From assembly GCF_009827055.1 (NCBI RefSeq), contig NZ_WUMK01000001.1, positions 806,001-870,000 of the forward strand: DNA of 64,000 nucleotides. Reading direction: 5' to 3'. Positions 16,977 through 25,376 of this stretch are shown piece by piece. The translations under genes were made by a program, and so were the position numbers. The DNA is from Shinella kummerowiae. GTDB lineage: Bacteria > Pseudomonadota > Alphaproteobacteria > Rhizobiales > Rhizobiaceae. The stretch's first letter is position 1. Every line of letters begins with the position of its first letter. The notes below the pieces were generated by a model. It had not been told where the DNA came from. It saw nothing but the letters and a program-made list of their open reading frames with translations, and ran no database searches.

Positions 16977-17422
16977 AGCATCCGATCCGCATCGCCCGAC
17001 GACGGCACCCAGCAGGCGTCGCGCCGCCCGAAAAGGCGATAGCGGTTGCGCGCAAGCCAGCGGTAAGCGGGGTCGCGCAGGACGCGCGGAATGAAGCGGA
17101 GTGCTGCAACGGCTTTCCAGGGCCAGCCAAGCCCGGCATAGATCGCCAGCACCGCGTCGCTGTCCTTGAACAGCCGATCGCCCGCAACGACGATCATCGA
17201 TTCCGGATTGGCTGGATCGATGCCGAAGCGGCGATAAAGCGCTGCCCCCACCTCCTTCTGCATGGAGGCAAGGCGGAAAGTCCTGTTATGATCGTGTTTG
17301 AGAACGAATTGGGCATTGGCCGTGCAGAGAATGCACTCCGCATCGAAGACGATGATCGGGCCTGCCGCGTCATTCCGGTTCATGCGCCCAGCATAGGGCG
17401 GCACCCGCTCACCAGCAACCAT
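16973..17422 (-). CDS. DCC-family (DUF393) thiol-disulfide oxidoreductase-like protein
   Basis: A 149-residue protein (136 if the inner ATG at 17383 is used) with the DUF393 signature. The redox-type motif is FDAECILC, where the family usually reads FDGxCxLC. The conserved downstream segments LASMQKEVGAALYRRFGID, DSDAVLAIYAGLG, FIPRVLRDPAYRWLARNRYRLFG follow. Its 5' end shares a base with the GNAT stop codon (TAATG) and its stop overlaps the next start, so both junctions are coupled. Members often sit beside saccharopine-dehydrogenase/DUF4166 genes, but their biochemical job is not known. Confidence 0.85.
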   Translation of the reverse strand: MVAGERVPPYAGRMNRNDAAGPIIVFDAECILCTANAQFVLKHDHNRTFRLASMQKEVGAALYRRFGIDPANPESMIVVAGDRLFKDSDAVLAIYAGLGWPWKAVAALRFIPRVLRDPAYRWLARNRYRLFGRRDACWVPSSGDADRML

Positions 17423-17937
17423 TAAGCTGCTGGCAGAAGCGTCTTTTCATAGCGCCAGATTTCCAGATCGAACGGCCCCTCGATCGTGTCCAGCCGGTTG
17501 ATCACGGTGCCGGCAAGCGTCCACCCGCATTTCTCATAGAAGCGCGCGGCCCGGTGGTTGCCGATCGCGCAGGCAAGCCAGGCCGTCGTCACGCCGTCGG
17601 CGGCAAGGCGCCGTTCGGCATCCGCGACAAGTGCTGCCGCCACGCCCGCGCCCCGCCCTTCCGGCGCAACGAACAACTGGTCCAGTTCATCGTGCTTGAC
17701 CGCACAGAAGCCGATTGGCGCGCCGAGATCGCCGACAACACGCACTGTGGGGAGCATATCCTGCAGGCGCTCCGCAAAACTCTGGAGCGTGCGCAGGCGG
17801 GCAAGTGCCGCCGGCAGCACTGCCGCATGCGCGTCTTGCCAACCGGCATGCCATAGCTGCGCGAGGGCGCTGATCTCGGAGGCCTCGGCCGGCCGTATGA
17901 TGGGGGATATGTGCATCCGTTCCTCTATTCGCGACAC
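17422..17937 (-). CDS. GNAT-family N-acetyltransferase
   Basis: A 171-residue acetyl-CoA-dependent transferase. The core motif A is DQLFVAPEGRGAGVAAALVADAE, with the acetyl-CoA pyrophosphate loop EGRGAGVA, and motif B is AIGNHRAARFYEKCGW. The substrate is not predictable. It is the first gene of a three-gene coupled operon (GNAT, DCC, saccharopine-dehydrogenase-like). An inner ATG at 17916 is an alternative start. Confidence 0.85.
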   Translation of the reverse strand: MSRIEERMHISPIIRPAEASEISALAQLWHAGWQDAHAAVLPAALARLRTLQSFAERLQDMLPTVRVVGDLGAPIGFCAVKHDELDQLFVAPEGRGAGVAAALVADAERRLAADGVTTAWLACAIGNHRAARFYEKCGWTLAGTVINRLDTIEGPFDLEIWRYEKTLLPAA

Positions 17938-18029
17938 GACTGCCGAAACTAGCCGCGCCGGGATAGGGCTTGCAAGCCCGGCCGGTTTCGGCGCAATTGT
18001 GCCGCACAGAAACCATCGGGGTCAGGACC

Positions 18030-18899
18030 ATGCCGACCATCACCCGCATCGCGAATGACGTGCTTTCGATCGAGATTTCCTCGCTCGGCGCCGAAATGCA
18101 GGCCGCGACCACCCAAGATGGCGCGAACTGGCTTTGGAACGGCGATGCCGCCTTCTGGACCGGGCGCTCGCCGGTGCTCTTCCCGATCGTCGGCAAGGCG
18201 CCGGACGACACGCTGCTGATCGATGGCAAACCCTATTCCATGGCGCAACACGGCTTTGCCCGGCGACGGGAGTTTTCGCTTACCGCTGCGACGGCGACCC
18301 TCTGCCGCTATACGCTGGAGGCAACCGCCGAAACCCGGGCTGCCTATCCGTTCGATTTCCGACTGTCCGTCGAGCACAGCCTCGACGGCCCGACCCTCAC
18401 CGTTGCAGCCGAAGTCGAGAATCGGGGCGATGTGTCGATGCCTTTCGGTTGCGGCTTCCACCCGGCCTTCCTCTGGCCGCTGCCCGGCGGCAACGGCAAG
18501 ACGCATGTGGTGACGCTCGATAACGGCGCTGAGCCCAAACGCCAGCCGCTGGAAAACGGCCTTCTGTCCCGGCATCGGGAAGCCTCTCCCTTCGACAAGG
18601 GCCGGCTCGTCCTTGCGCAGGGCCAGTTCGACAACGACGCCCTGGTGTTCCCCGACGACGCGGGCGACGGCCTGACCTACGAAGCCGAGGGTGGCCCGGC
18701 GCTGACATTCCGCTTCGAGAACCTGCCGAACCTCGCGCTCTGGAGCAAACCCGGGGCGCCCTTTCTCTGCATCGAGCCCTGGCACGGCACGGCGGCGGAA
18801 TTCGGCGGCGCGCGCGAATTGAAGGATCGCCCCTACGCGACCGTGCTTCCCGCAGGAGAAAGCCGCCGTTTCGCCTTTTCCGTGACATTCCCGGTCTGA
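18030..18899 (+). CDS. Aldose 1-epimerase family protein (LacX type)
   Basis: A 289-residue galactose-mutarotase-fold protein. The opening SLGAEMQAATTQDGANWLWNG and the phrase RSPVLFPIVGKAPDD are typical of the LacX branch of the aldose 1-epimerase family, as are QHGFARRREF and GCGFHPAFLWPL (candidate catalytic His residues). It should bind a sugar or sugar phosphate and interconvert anomers. The ATG at 18030 was preferred over the frame start at 17970, as the family begins with a short strand (TITRIANDVLSIEI). It is followed 75 bases later by adenine deaminase on the same strand, with no terminator seen between. Confidence 0.85.
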   Translation: MPTITRIANDVLSIEISSLGAEMQAATTQDGANWLWNGDAAFWTGRSPVLFPIVGKAPDDTLLIDGKPYSMAQHGFARRREFSLTAATATLCRYTLEATAETRAAYPFDFRLSVEHSLDGPTLTVAAEVENRGDVSMPFGCGFHPAFLWPLPGGNGKTHVVTLDNGAEPKRQPLENGLLSRHREASPFDKGRLVLAQGQFDNDALVFPDDAGDGLTYEAEGGPALTFRFENLPNLALWSKPGAPFLCIEPWHGTAAEFGGARELKDRPYATVLPAGESRRFAFSVTFPV

Positions 18900-18974
18900 A
18901 GTTTCACCGCATCGGCCCTTCCCTCTTCCCGTGACCCCGCTAGAGTCTCCGGAAAGGATTCGGAGATTTTTGCC

Positions 18975-20669
18975 ATGACCGACTTGGAACGCTTCATCGA
19001 TCAGGGAACCGGCCGCGAGCCGGCCGATATCGTGCTGAAGGGCGGGCAGTTCTTCGATCTCGTGACGGGTGAGCTCGTCGCCTCGGACATCGCCATTTCC
19101 GGCGACCGCATCGTCGGCACCTGCGGCGACTACAAGGGCCGCACCGAAATCGACATTTCCGGCCGCATCGTCGTTCCCGGCTTCATCGATACCCATCTGC
19201 ACATCGAATCCTCGCTGGTCACCCCGCATGAATTCGATCGCTGCGTGCTGCCCTATGGCGTGACGACCGTCATCTGCGATCCGCACGAGATCGCCAATGT
19301 GCTCGGCACCGAGGGCATCGAGTTCTTCCTCGACAGCGCGCTCGAAACCATCATGGATATCCGCGTGCAGCTATCGAGCTGCGTGCCGGCAACCCATCTG
19401 GAGACGTCGGGCGCCGACCTGCCGATCGAACGCCTGTTGCCCTTTCACGACCATCCGAAGGTCATCGGGCTTGCGGAATTCATGAATTTCCCCGGCGTCA
19501 TCCACAAGGACCCGATCTGTCTTGCCAAGCTGGAGGCCTTCCAGGGCGGCCATATCGATGGCCATGCACCGCTGCTCTCCGGCAACGATCTCAACGGTTA
19601 TCTTTCCGCCGGCATCCGCACGGAACATGAATGCACGACCGCCGAGGAGGCGCTGGAGAAGATCCGCAAGGGCATGCACATCCTCGTGCGCGAAGGCTCG
19701 GTCTCCAAGGACCTGCTGGCGCTGCTGCCGCTCCTGACCGAACGCCTCTCGCCCTTCATCGCGCTGTGCACGGACGACCGCAATCCACTCGACATCGCCG
19801 AACAGGGCCATCTCGACTACATGATCCGCACCGCGATCGGCCATGGCCGCGCGCCGCTCGCCGTCTATCGCGCCGCGTCGATTTCCGCCGCCAAGGCCTT
19901 CGGGCTGCGCGATCGCGGCCTCGTCGCCCCCGGCTGGCGGGCCGATCTCGTCATCATCGACACGCTGGAAAACTGCAAGGCGGAGATGGTGTTTTCAGGT
20001 GGGCGGAAGGTCGATGATGCACTCTTCGCGACACGCAGGCCCGTGGCACCCGTCGGTCTCGACAGCGTCAAGGCGCGGCCGGTCAATGCCGCCCATTTCG
20101 CAGTCCCCGTCGCGGACGGTGAAACGTCGGTCATGGGCGTGCTGCCGGGAAAGATCATCACCGAGCACCGCCGCTACCGCCTGCCCGCCAAGGGCAACCA
20201 GACCACCGTCGATCTTGCACAGGACATCATCAAGGTCGCCGTCATCGAGCGACACGGCAAGAACGGCAATCATGCCAATGGCTTCGTCCAGGGATTCGGC
20301 TTGAAGAAGGGCGCCATCGCCTCGACGGTCGGCCATGACAGTCACAATATCTGCGTCGTCGGCGTCGACGAGGACGACATGGCGCTCGCCGCCAACCGCC
20401 TGGGTGAAATCAAGGGCGGCTTCGTCGTGGTGGAGGACGGCAAGGTGACCGGCGAAATCGCGCTGCCCGTCGCCGGCTTGATGAGCCTTGAACCCTACGA
20501 GATCGTCCGCGACACGCTGCACCACCTGCGCCACGCTGCTTTTGCATTGGGTGCGACGCTGGAAGAACCCTTCCTGCAACTCGCCTTCCTGCCGCTCCCC
20601 GTCATCCCGCATCTGAAGATTTCGGACAGGGGAATGGTGGATGTCGATCGGTTTGCGCTGATCGGGTGA
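18975..20669 (+). CDS. ade: Adenine deaminase
   Basis: A 564-residue binuclear metal amidohydrolase converting adenine to hypoxanthine and ammonia in purine salvage and catabolism. Visible metal-site motifs are [14 protein letters not shown] (about residues 70-83), CDPHEIANV, and the catalytic Asp in CTDDRNPLD. The C-terminal domain carries [19 protein letters not shown] typical of bacterial Ade. Length is normal. Its product feeds the purine route that continues at 53.8-58.7 kb. It ends only 2 bases from the convergent toxin gene. Confidence 0.95.
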   Translation: MTDLERFIDQGTGREPADIVLKGGQFFDLVTGELVASDIAISGDRIVGTCGDYKGRTEIDISGRIVVPGFIDTHLHIESSLVTPHEFDRCVLPYGVTTVICDPHEIANVLGTEGIEFFLDSALETIMDIRVQLSSCVPATHLETSGADLPIERLLPFHDHPKVIGLAEFMNFPGVIHKDPICLAKLEAFQGGHIDGHAPLLSGNDLNGYLSAGIRTEHECTTAEEALEKIRKGMHILVREGSVSKDLLALLPLLTERLSPFIALCTDDRNPLDIAEQGHLDYMIRTAIGHGRAPLAVYRAASISAAKAFGLRDRGLVAPGWRADLVIIDTLENCKAEMVFSGGRKVDDALFATRRPVAPVGLDSVKARPVNAAHFAVPVADGETSVMGVLPGKIITEHRRYRLPAKGNQTTVDLAQDIIKVAVIERHGKNGNHANGFVQGFGLKKGAIASTVGHDSHNICVVGVDEDDMALAANRLGEIKGGFVVVEDGKVTGEIALPVAGLMSLEPYEIVRDTLHHLRHAAFALGATLEEPFLQLAFLPLPVIPHLKISDRGMVDVDRFALIG

Positions 20670-20671
20670 GG

Positions 20672-20971
20672 TTATTCAGGCCGGAAATCACCCTCGTCGA
20701 TATCGAGGTATCGGCTGAGAACGCGCACGACGACGAGTTGCGATGAGTCGGATACGTAGAACAAAATGTAGTTCCCGATGATGAAGCTGCGGAGGCCCAT
20801 CGCCAATTCAGGCCGGGAACGACCAGCTTCCGGATGCGCCGCAAGTTTTCGCGTGACGTCGGAAACGCGATCGAGAAGACGGTCGGCTGCCGCTTCACTA
20901 TCCTCGGCGATGTAGCGCCAGATCTGGATCAGGTCCTCTTCCGCTCGCGGAAGCCGAACGACCTCAAGCAC
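20672..20971 (-). CDS. ParE/RelE-superfamily toxin
   Basis: A 99-residue toxin of a type II toxin-antitoxin pair. The layout EVVRLPRAEEDLIQIWRYIAED, then LAAHPEAGRSRPELAMGLRSF and IGNYILFYVSDSSQLVVVRVL is classic ParE. ParE toxins poison DNA gyrase, while RelE relatives cut mRNA; sequence alone favours ParE. The GTG at 20971 overlaps the antitoxin stop by 8 bases and gives normal family length. An ATG at 20995 would give 107 residues. It ends tail to tail with ade. Confidence 0.85.
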   Translation of the reverse strand: MLEVVRLPRAEEDLIQIWRYIAEDSEAAADRLLDRVSDVTRKLAAHPEAGRSRPELAMGLRSFIIGNYILFYVSDSSQLVVVRVLSRYLDIDEGDFRPE

Positions 20972-21227
20972 GCTTGGCTTTCGCCTGCTCCGCACGGGCG
21001 CGTGCCTTGATGGCGTCGATATCCAATGGCGCGGCAGGGCCGCTCTCCAGCCCCTCGCGAATGGCCTCCCTCAATGCGGTGAGCTTGGCCTCGCGTTGCT
21101 TCTCCCGGTCCTCCAGCAGGCGCAGCCCATCCCGCATCACTTCGCTCGCGCTGGCATATCGGCCAGTCGCCAGCAGATCGCGAACGAAGGTCTCGTAATG
21201 ACTACCGAGTGTATAACTTGAGGCCAT
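20964..21227 (-). CDS. ParD-type antitoxin
   Basis: An 87-residue antitoxin with an N-terminal ribbon-helix-helix region (GSHYETFVRDLLATGRYASASEVMRDGLRLLEDRE), which binds DNA, and a charged, flexible C terminus that should wrap the toxin. It is the first gene of the pair and overlaps the toxin start. A short perfect inverted repeat 14 bases upstream of the ATG is a likely operator. Confidence 0.88.
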   Translation of the reverse strand: MASSYTLGSHYETFVRDLLATGRYASASEVMRDGLRLLEDREKQREAKLTALREAIREGLESGPAAPLDIDAIKARARAEQAKAKRA

Positions 21228-21240
21228 GGGGAACTCCGGA

Positions 21241-21257
21241 ATATCACTTTATGATAT
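21241..21257 (-). promoter_or_regulatory. Candidate operator of the parDE-like operon
   Basis: ATATCA (21241-21246) and TGATAT (21252-21257) form a perfect inverted repeat with a 5-base centre, 14 bases ahead of the antitoxin ATG. It overlaps the place where a -10 box would lie, as expected for autorepression by a ribbon-helix-helix antitoxin. Confidence 0.5.
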
Positions 21258-21281
21258 CGCGAGAGCGAAATCGCCGCAACC

Positions 21282-22925
21282 TCACACCCGCACGCACGCC
21301 ATATCCAACCCATCCAGCTCGATCGTCCCGTCCTTCAGCTTCGCGCCGAAGCCGGGAACCGGCAGGGGCTCGCCGAGCTTCAACGATTTCGCCGGCACGA
21401 ACTCGGCCTTTTCCCGCGTCAGGTTGAAGACGAAGAGCAGCTTTTCGCCGCCCTTCTCGCGGGTGAAGGCCAGGATATCCTGGTTGGAGTGCAGGAAGGC
21501 CATGTCGCCGTCGTGAAGCGCGTCATGCGCCTTGCGGAAAGCGAGCGTCGCTCGGTAGTGATTGAGCACGGAGCCGGAAACCTTTTCCTGCGTGTCCACC
21601 GCGTGACGGGCGTGATCCTCCGGCACCGGCAGCCAGGGTTTGGCGGTGCTGAAGCCGGCATGGGCTTCGTTGTGCTGCCAGGGCATCGGCGTGCGGCATC
21701 CGTCGCGCCCCTTGAAGGCCGGCCAGAAGCGAATGCCATAGGGATCGCGCAGGTCCTCGAAGGCGAGGTCGGCTTCGGTCAGGCCGAGTTCTTCGCCCTG
21801 ATAGAGGCAGATCGAGCCGCGCAAGGCTGAAAGCAGGGTAATCGCCAGCTTGGCGACACGCTCGCGCTCGTCGGCTGTCTTGATGAAGCGGCTGACATGG
21901 CGGTTGACGTCATGGTTGGAGAACGCCCAGCAGACCCAGCCGTCCGTCACCGCCCTTTGAAAACTCTGCACGCATTTGCGCACGTGATCGGCGGTGAAAT
22001 CCGGCCCGAGCAGGTCGAACGTGTAACACATGTTCAGCTTGTCGCCGCCGCTCGTATAGTCGGCAACCGTCTTCAGCGAGCGGGCGCCGTCACCCACCTC
22101 GCCGACCGTCATGCGCCCCTCATATTCGTCGAGCAGTGCCCGGAAACGTTTGAGGAAACCGACATTCTCCGGTTGCGTCTTGTCGTAGCGGTGCGTCTGC
22201 ATGCCGTAGGGATTGACGTCCGGCGCATCGAGACCGGTCGCGTCGGGATCGGGCTCATGGGGCGGGTTGTCGCGCAGCTTCTTGTCGTGGAAGTAGAAGT
22301 TCACCGTATCGAGGCGGAACCCATCCACCCCGCGGTCGAGCCAGAAGCGCACGGTCTTCAGCAGCGCGTCCTGCACATCCGGATTGTGGAAATTGAGATC
22401 CGGCTGCGAGGTCAGGAAGTTGTGCATGTAATATTGCTTGCGCACGCCGTCCCATTCCCAGCCGGGGCCGCCGAAGATCGACAGCCAGTTGTTGGGCGCC
22501 GTACCGTCCGGCTTGGGATCGGCCCAGACATACCAGTCCGCCTTGGGGTTCGAACGGCTGGAGCGGCTTTCCACGAACCACGGATGCTGGTCGGATGTGT
22601 GCGAAATCACCTGGTCGATGATGATTTTCAGGCCAAGCCGATGGGCCTCCGCCAGCATGGCGTCGAAATCGGCCAGCGTTCCGAACATCGGGTCGACATC
22701 GCAGTAGTCCGAAACATCATAGCCCATATCCCCCATCGGCGATTTGAAGAAGGGCGACAGCCAGATCGCATCGACGCCGAGCGACGCGATATGCCCGAGC
22801 CGCTTCGTGATGCCGCGAAGATCCCCCATGCCATCGCCGGTCGTATCCTGGAAAGAGCGGGGATAGACCTGATAGATCACCGCGCCGCGCCACCAATCCT
22901 CGGCCTTCTTGTGGGACTTCGCCAT
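21282..22925 (-). CDS. aglA: GH13 alpha-glucosidase (AglA-like)
   Basis: A 547-residue cytoplasmic alpha-amylase-family enzyme that hydrolyses alpha-glucosides such as sucrose, trehalose or maltose. Catalytic regions are clear: DQVISHTSD (region I), GFRLDTVNF with the nucleophile Asp (II), VGEVGD with the acid Glu (III) and FSNHDVNR (IV). Length and start (WWRGAVIYQVYPRSFQD) match AglA of the rhizobial agl system. The ATG at 22925 was chosen because homologs begin a few residues ahead of this phrase. In contrast to the agl operon, no alpha-glucoside ABC transporter or LacI regulator is next to it. Confidence 0.88.
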   Translation of the reverse strand: MAKSHKKAEDWWRGAVIYQVYPRSFQDTTGDGMGDLRGITKRLGHIASLGVDAIWLSPFFKSPMGDMGYDVSDYCDVDPMFGTLADFDAMLAEAHRLGLKIIIDQVISHTSDQHPWFVESRSSRSNPKADWYVWADPKPDGTAPNNWLSIFGGPGWEWDGVRKQYYMHNFLTSQPDLNFHNPDVQDALLKTVRFWLDRGVDGFRLDTVNFYFHDKKLRDNPPHEPDPDATGLDAPDVNPYGMQTHRYDKTQPENVGFLKRFRALLDEYEGRMTVGEVGDGARSLKTVADYTSGGDKLNMCYTFDLLGPDFTADHVRKCVQSFQRAVTDGWVCWAFSNHDVNRHVSRFIKTADERERVAKLAITLLSALRGSICLYQGEELGLTEADLAFEDLRDPYGIRFWPAFKGRDGCRTPMPWQHNEAHAGFSTAKPWLPVPEDHARHAVDTQEKVSGSVLNHYRATLAFRKAHDALHDGDMAFLHSNQDILAFTREKGGEKLLFVFNLTREKAEFVPAKSLKLGEPLPVPGFGAKLKDGTIELDGLDMACVRV

Positions 22926-23246
22926 GCGTTTTCGCTCCGGCTCCTGTTTCGATAGGGCAAGATGTAACGCGCACCCCGGGGAGCGTAAACGGGCGAGCGA
23001 CGATTTTCCGGACGAGCGGCGCAGCGGTCCACTCGGAGGCAAGATCAACCGGGCGGGACGCCAAACCAATACGGGCGTGTTCCGGCTGAAAGCCCCCGCA
23101 TTCTCCCGTCATGAGAAAACGGATTGAGATCAGAATGATCTGCCATGAATGGAATTATACGAACGTATAACAATCCCCTTGCCTGACTGCACGTTCCCGA
23201 TATCCTGCCGATCATCCAAACGCAGCTTCTTTCAGGATGGCAGGCC
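22926..23246. promoter_or_regulatory. Divergent intergenic region with two palindromes
   Basis: A 321-bp gap between the alpha-glucosidase (minus) and the TMADH-like gene (plus). No gene is seen in it. It holds two perfect inverted repeats: AGATCA-GAA-TGATCT (23127-23141) and TTATACG-AA-CGTATAA (23155-23170). They lie 13 bases apart and about 77-120 bases before the TMADH-like start, which suits binding sites for dimeric regulators. No regulator gene is adjacent. Confidence 0.5.
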
Positions 23247-25340
23247 ATGGCCCGAGACCCCCGCTTCGATATTCTCTTCGAACCCGTCAAGATCGGCCCG
23301 GTCACGGCGCGCAACCGCTTCTACCAGGTGCCGCACTGTTCCGGCATGGGCTACCGCTATCCGAATGCGGAAGCCCAGTTGCGCGGCATGAAGGCGGAGG
23401 GCGGCTGGGCCGTCGTCTCCACCCAGGAAGCCGAAATCCATCCCACATCCGACCTGACGCCGGCCAACGAGGCCCGGCTTTGGGATGATGGCGACCTGCC
23501 GGCGCTGGCCGCCGTCACCGAGCGCATCCACGCCCATGGCAGCCTCGCCGCCATCCAGCTCGTGCACAACGGCCTGCATGTCGCCAACCGTTTCAGCCGC
23601 ATGATCCCGCTTGCCCCCTCCCACGCCATCACCGACAGCCTGGACCCCGTCCAGGCCCGCGCCATGGACAAGGCGGACATCGCCGACATGCGCCGCTGGT
23701 ATCGCAATGCCGCCGTGCGCGCCAAACGGGCGGGCTTCGACATCGTCTATCTCTATGCCGGCCATGACATGAGCGTGCTGCAGCACTTCCTGTCCCGCCG
23801 CCACAACGACCGCGGCGACGAATATGGCGGCTCCTTCGAGAACCGGCTCCGCCTGTTTCGCGAAATCATCGACGATACGCGCGAGGCGATCGGCGATAGC
23901 TGCGCGCTCGCCGTGCGCCTGGCCGTCGATGAACTGATGGGCCCGTCCGGCATCACCAGCGAGGGAGAAGGCAAGGACATCATCACAGCCCTTGCCGAGC
24001 TTCCCGATCTCTGGGACGTCAACCTGTCCGACTGGTCGAACGACAGCCAGACGGCCCGCTTCGCCGAGGAGGGTTATCAGGAGCCCTATATCCGCTTCGT
24101 CAAATCCGTCACCAGCAAGCCGGTGGTCGGCGTCGGACGCTATACGTCGCCGGACAGCATGGTGCGGGTGGTCAGGCAGGGCATTCTCGATTTCATCGGC
24201 GCCGCGCGCCCGTCGATCGCCGATCCCTACCTGCCGAAGAAGATCGAGGACGGCCGCATCGACGACATCCGCGAATGCATCGGCTGCAACATCTGCACCT
24301 CCGGCGACAACACCAACGTGCCGATGCGCTGCACACAGAACCCGACGATCGGCGAGGAATGGCGCAAGGGGTGGCACCCGGAGATCATCGCAAGGGCCGT
24401 ATCCCCCGAGCCAGCCCTCGTCATCGGCGGCGGCCCGGCCGGTCTGGAGGCGGCACGGGGACTCGCCGAGCGCGGCGTCGATGTGGTTCTGGCGGAAGGC
24501 GGCAACGAATGGGGCGGCCGCGTTGCGCGCGAATGTCGCCTGCCGGGGCTTGCGACCTGGGGCCGTGTGCGCGACTGGCGAATCGGCCAGCTCAGCACCC
24601 GCGTCAACGCCGAACTCTACCTGCAAAGCCCGCTTTCCGCCGATGACGTGCTGCAATATGCCATTCCCCATGTGGCGATCGCCACCGGTGCCCGCTGGCG
24701 CACCGATGGCGTCGGCCGCACCCACCGCACGCCGCTGGAGTTTCTGGCGGAGGGCAACGTCGTCTCCCCCGACGCCCTTCTTTCAGAAGGGGCCAAGGCA
24801 GTACCCGCCGACGGCCCTGTCGTCGTCTTCGACGACGACTGTTTCTACATGGGCAGCGTGCTTGCCGAATTGCTCGCGAAGGCTGGTCGCGCGGTGATCT
24901 TCGTGACCCCCGAATCCCAGGTATCCCCCTGGAGCAAGAACACGCTGGAGCAGGGCCGCGTGCAGCGCCGCCTCATCGATCTCGACGTCGAGATCATCAC
25001 TGCAAATGCGCTGGGCGGCCGTACGAAGGAGCGGCTGGACCTATCCTGCATCTACAGCGGCAAGACCTGGTCGGTCGACTGCACCACGCTGGTGCCCGTC
25101 ACCGCCCGCCTGCCGGACGAGACGCTCTGGCTGGCGCTCAAGGCGCGGGAAGACGAATGGGCCGATGCGGGCATCAAGACCGTGACCCGGCTCGGCGATT
25201 GCCTCGCACCGGGCCTGATCGCCGCCGCCGTCTATTCCGGCCACCAATATGCCCGCACCTATCAGGAGCAAGCCGACGTTGATCAGGTTCCGTTCCGGCG
25301 CGAGGACATCGCCCGGCTGATTGGACAGTGTCCGGCGTAA
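23247..25340 (+). CDS. Trimethylamine-dehydrogenase-like iron-sulfur flavoprotein
   Basis: A 697-residue protein with three parts. The first is an FMN TIM barrel of old-yellow-enzyme type (1-~335). The second is a 4Fe-4S site formed by Cys344, Cys347, Cys350 and Cys362 (CIGCNIC...RCTQ). The third is a FAD/NAD(P)-like module starting VIGGGPAGLEAARGLAERG. Cys31 in NRFYQVPHC aligns with the residue that binds FMN covalently in trimethylamine dehydrogenase, and the active-site YLYAGHD segment is kept. The amine-binding aromatics are not: Glu61 stands for TMADH Tyr60 and Asp354 for Trp355. So it is an N-demethylase or amine dehydrogenase with a different substrate, possibly a methylated amino acid or betaine derivative. 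Confidence 0.86.
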   Translation: MARDPRFDILFEPVKIGPVTARNRFYQVPHCSGMGYRYPNAEAQLRGMKAEGGWAVVSTQEAEIHPTSDLTPANEARLWDDGDLPALAAVTERIHAHGSLAAIQLVHNGLHVANRFSRMIPLAPSHAITDSLDPVQARAMDKADIADMRRWYRNAAVRAKRAGFDIVYLYAGHDMSVLQHFLSRRHNDRGDEYGGSFENRLRLFREIIDDTREAIGDSCALAVRLAVDELMGPSGITSEGEGKDIITALAELPDLWDVNLSDWSNDSQTARFAEEGYQEPYIRFVKSVTSKPVVGVGRYTSPDSMVRVVRQGILDFIGAARPSIADPYLPKKIEDGRIDDIRECIGCNICTSGDNTNVPMRCTQNPTIGEEWRKGWHPEIIARAVSPEPALVIGGGPAGLEAARGLAERGVDVVLAEGGNEWGGRVARECRLPGLATWGRVRDWRIGQLSTRVNAELYLQSPLSADDVLQYAIPHVAIATGARWRTDGVGRTHRTPLEFLAEGNVVSPDALLSEGAKAVPADGPVVVFDDDCFYMGSVLAELLAKAGRAVIFVTPESQVSPWSKNTLEQGRVQRRLIDLDVEIITANALGGRTKERLDLSCIYSGKTWSVDCTTLVPVTARLPDETLWLALKAREDEWADAGIKTVTRLGDCLAPGLIAAAVYSGHQYARTYQEQADVDQVPFRREDIARLIGQCPA

Positions 25341-25376
25341 ACCGCGGCCGACGAACCAGCTCTGATTCGTCCGTCT

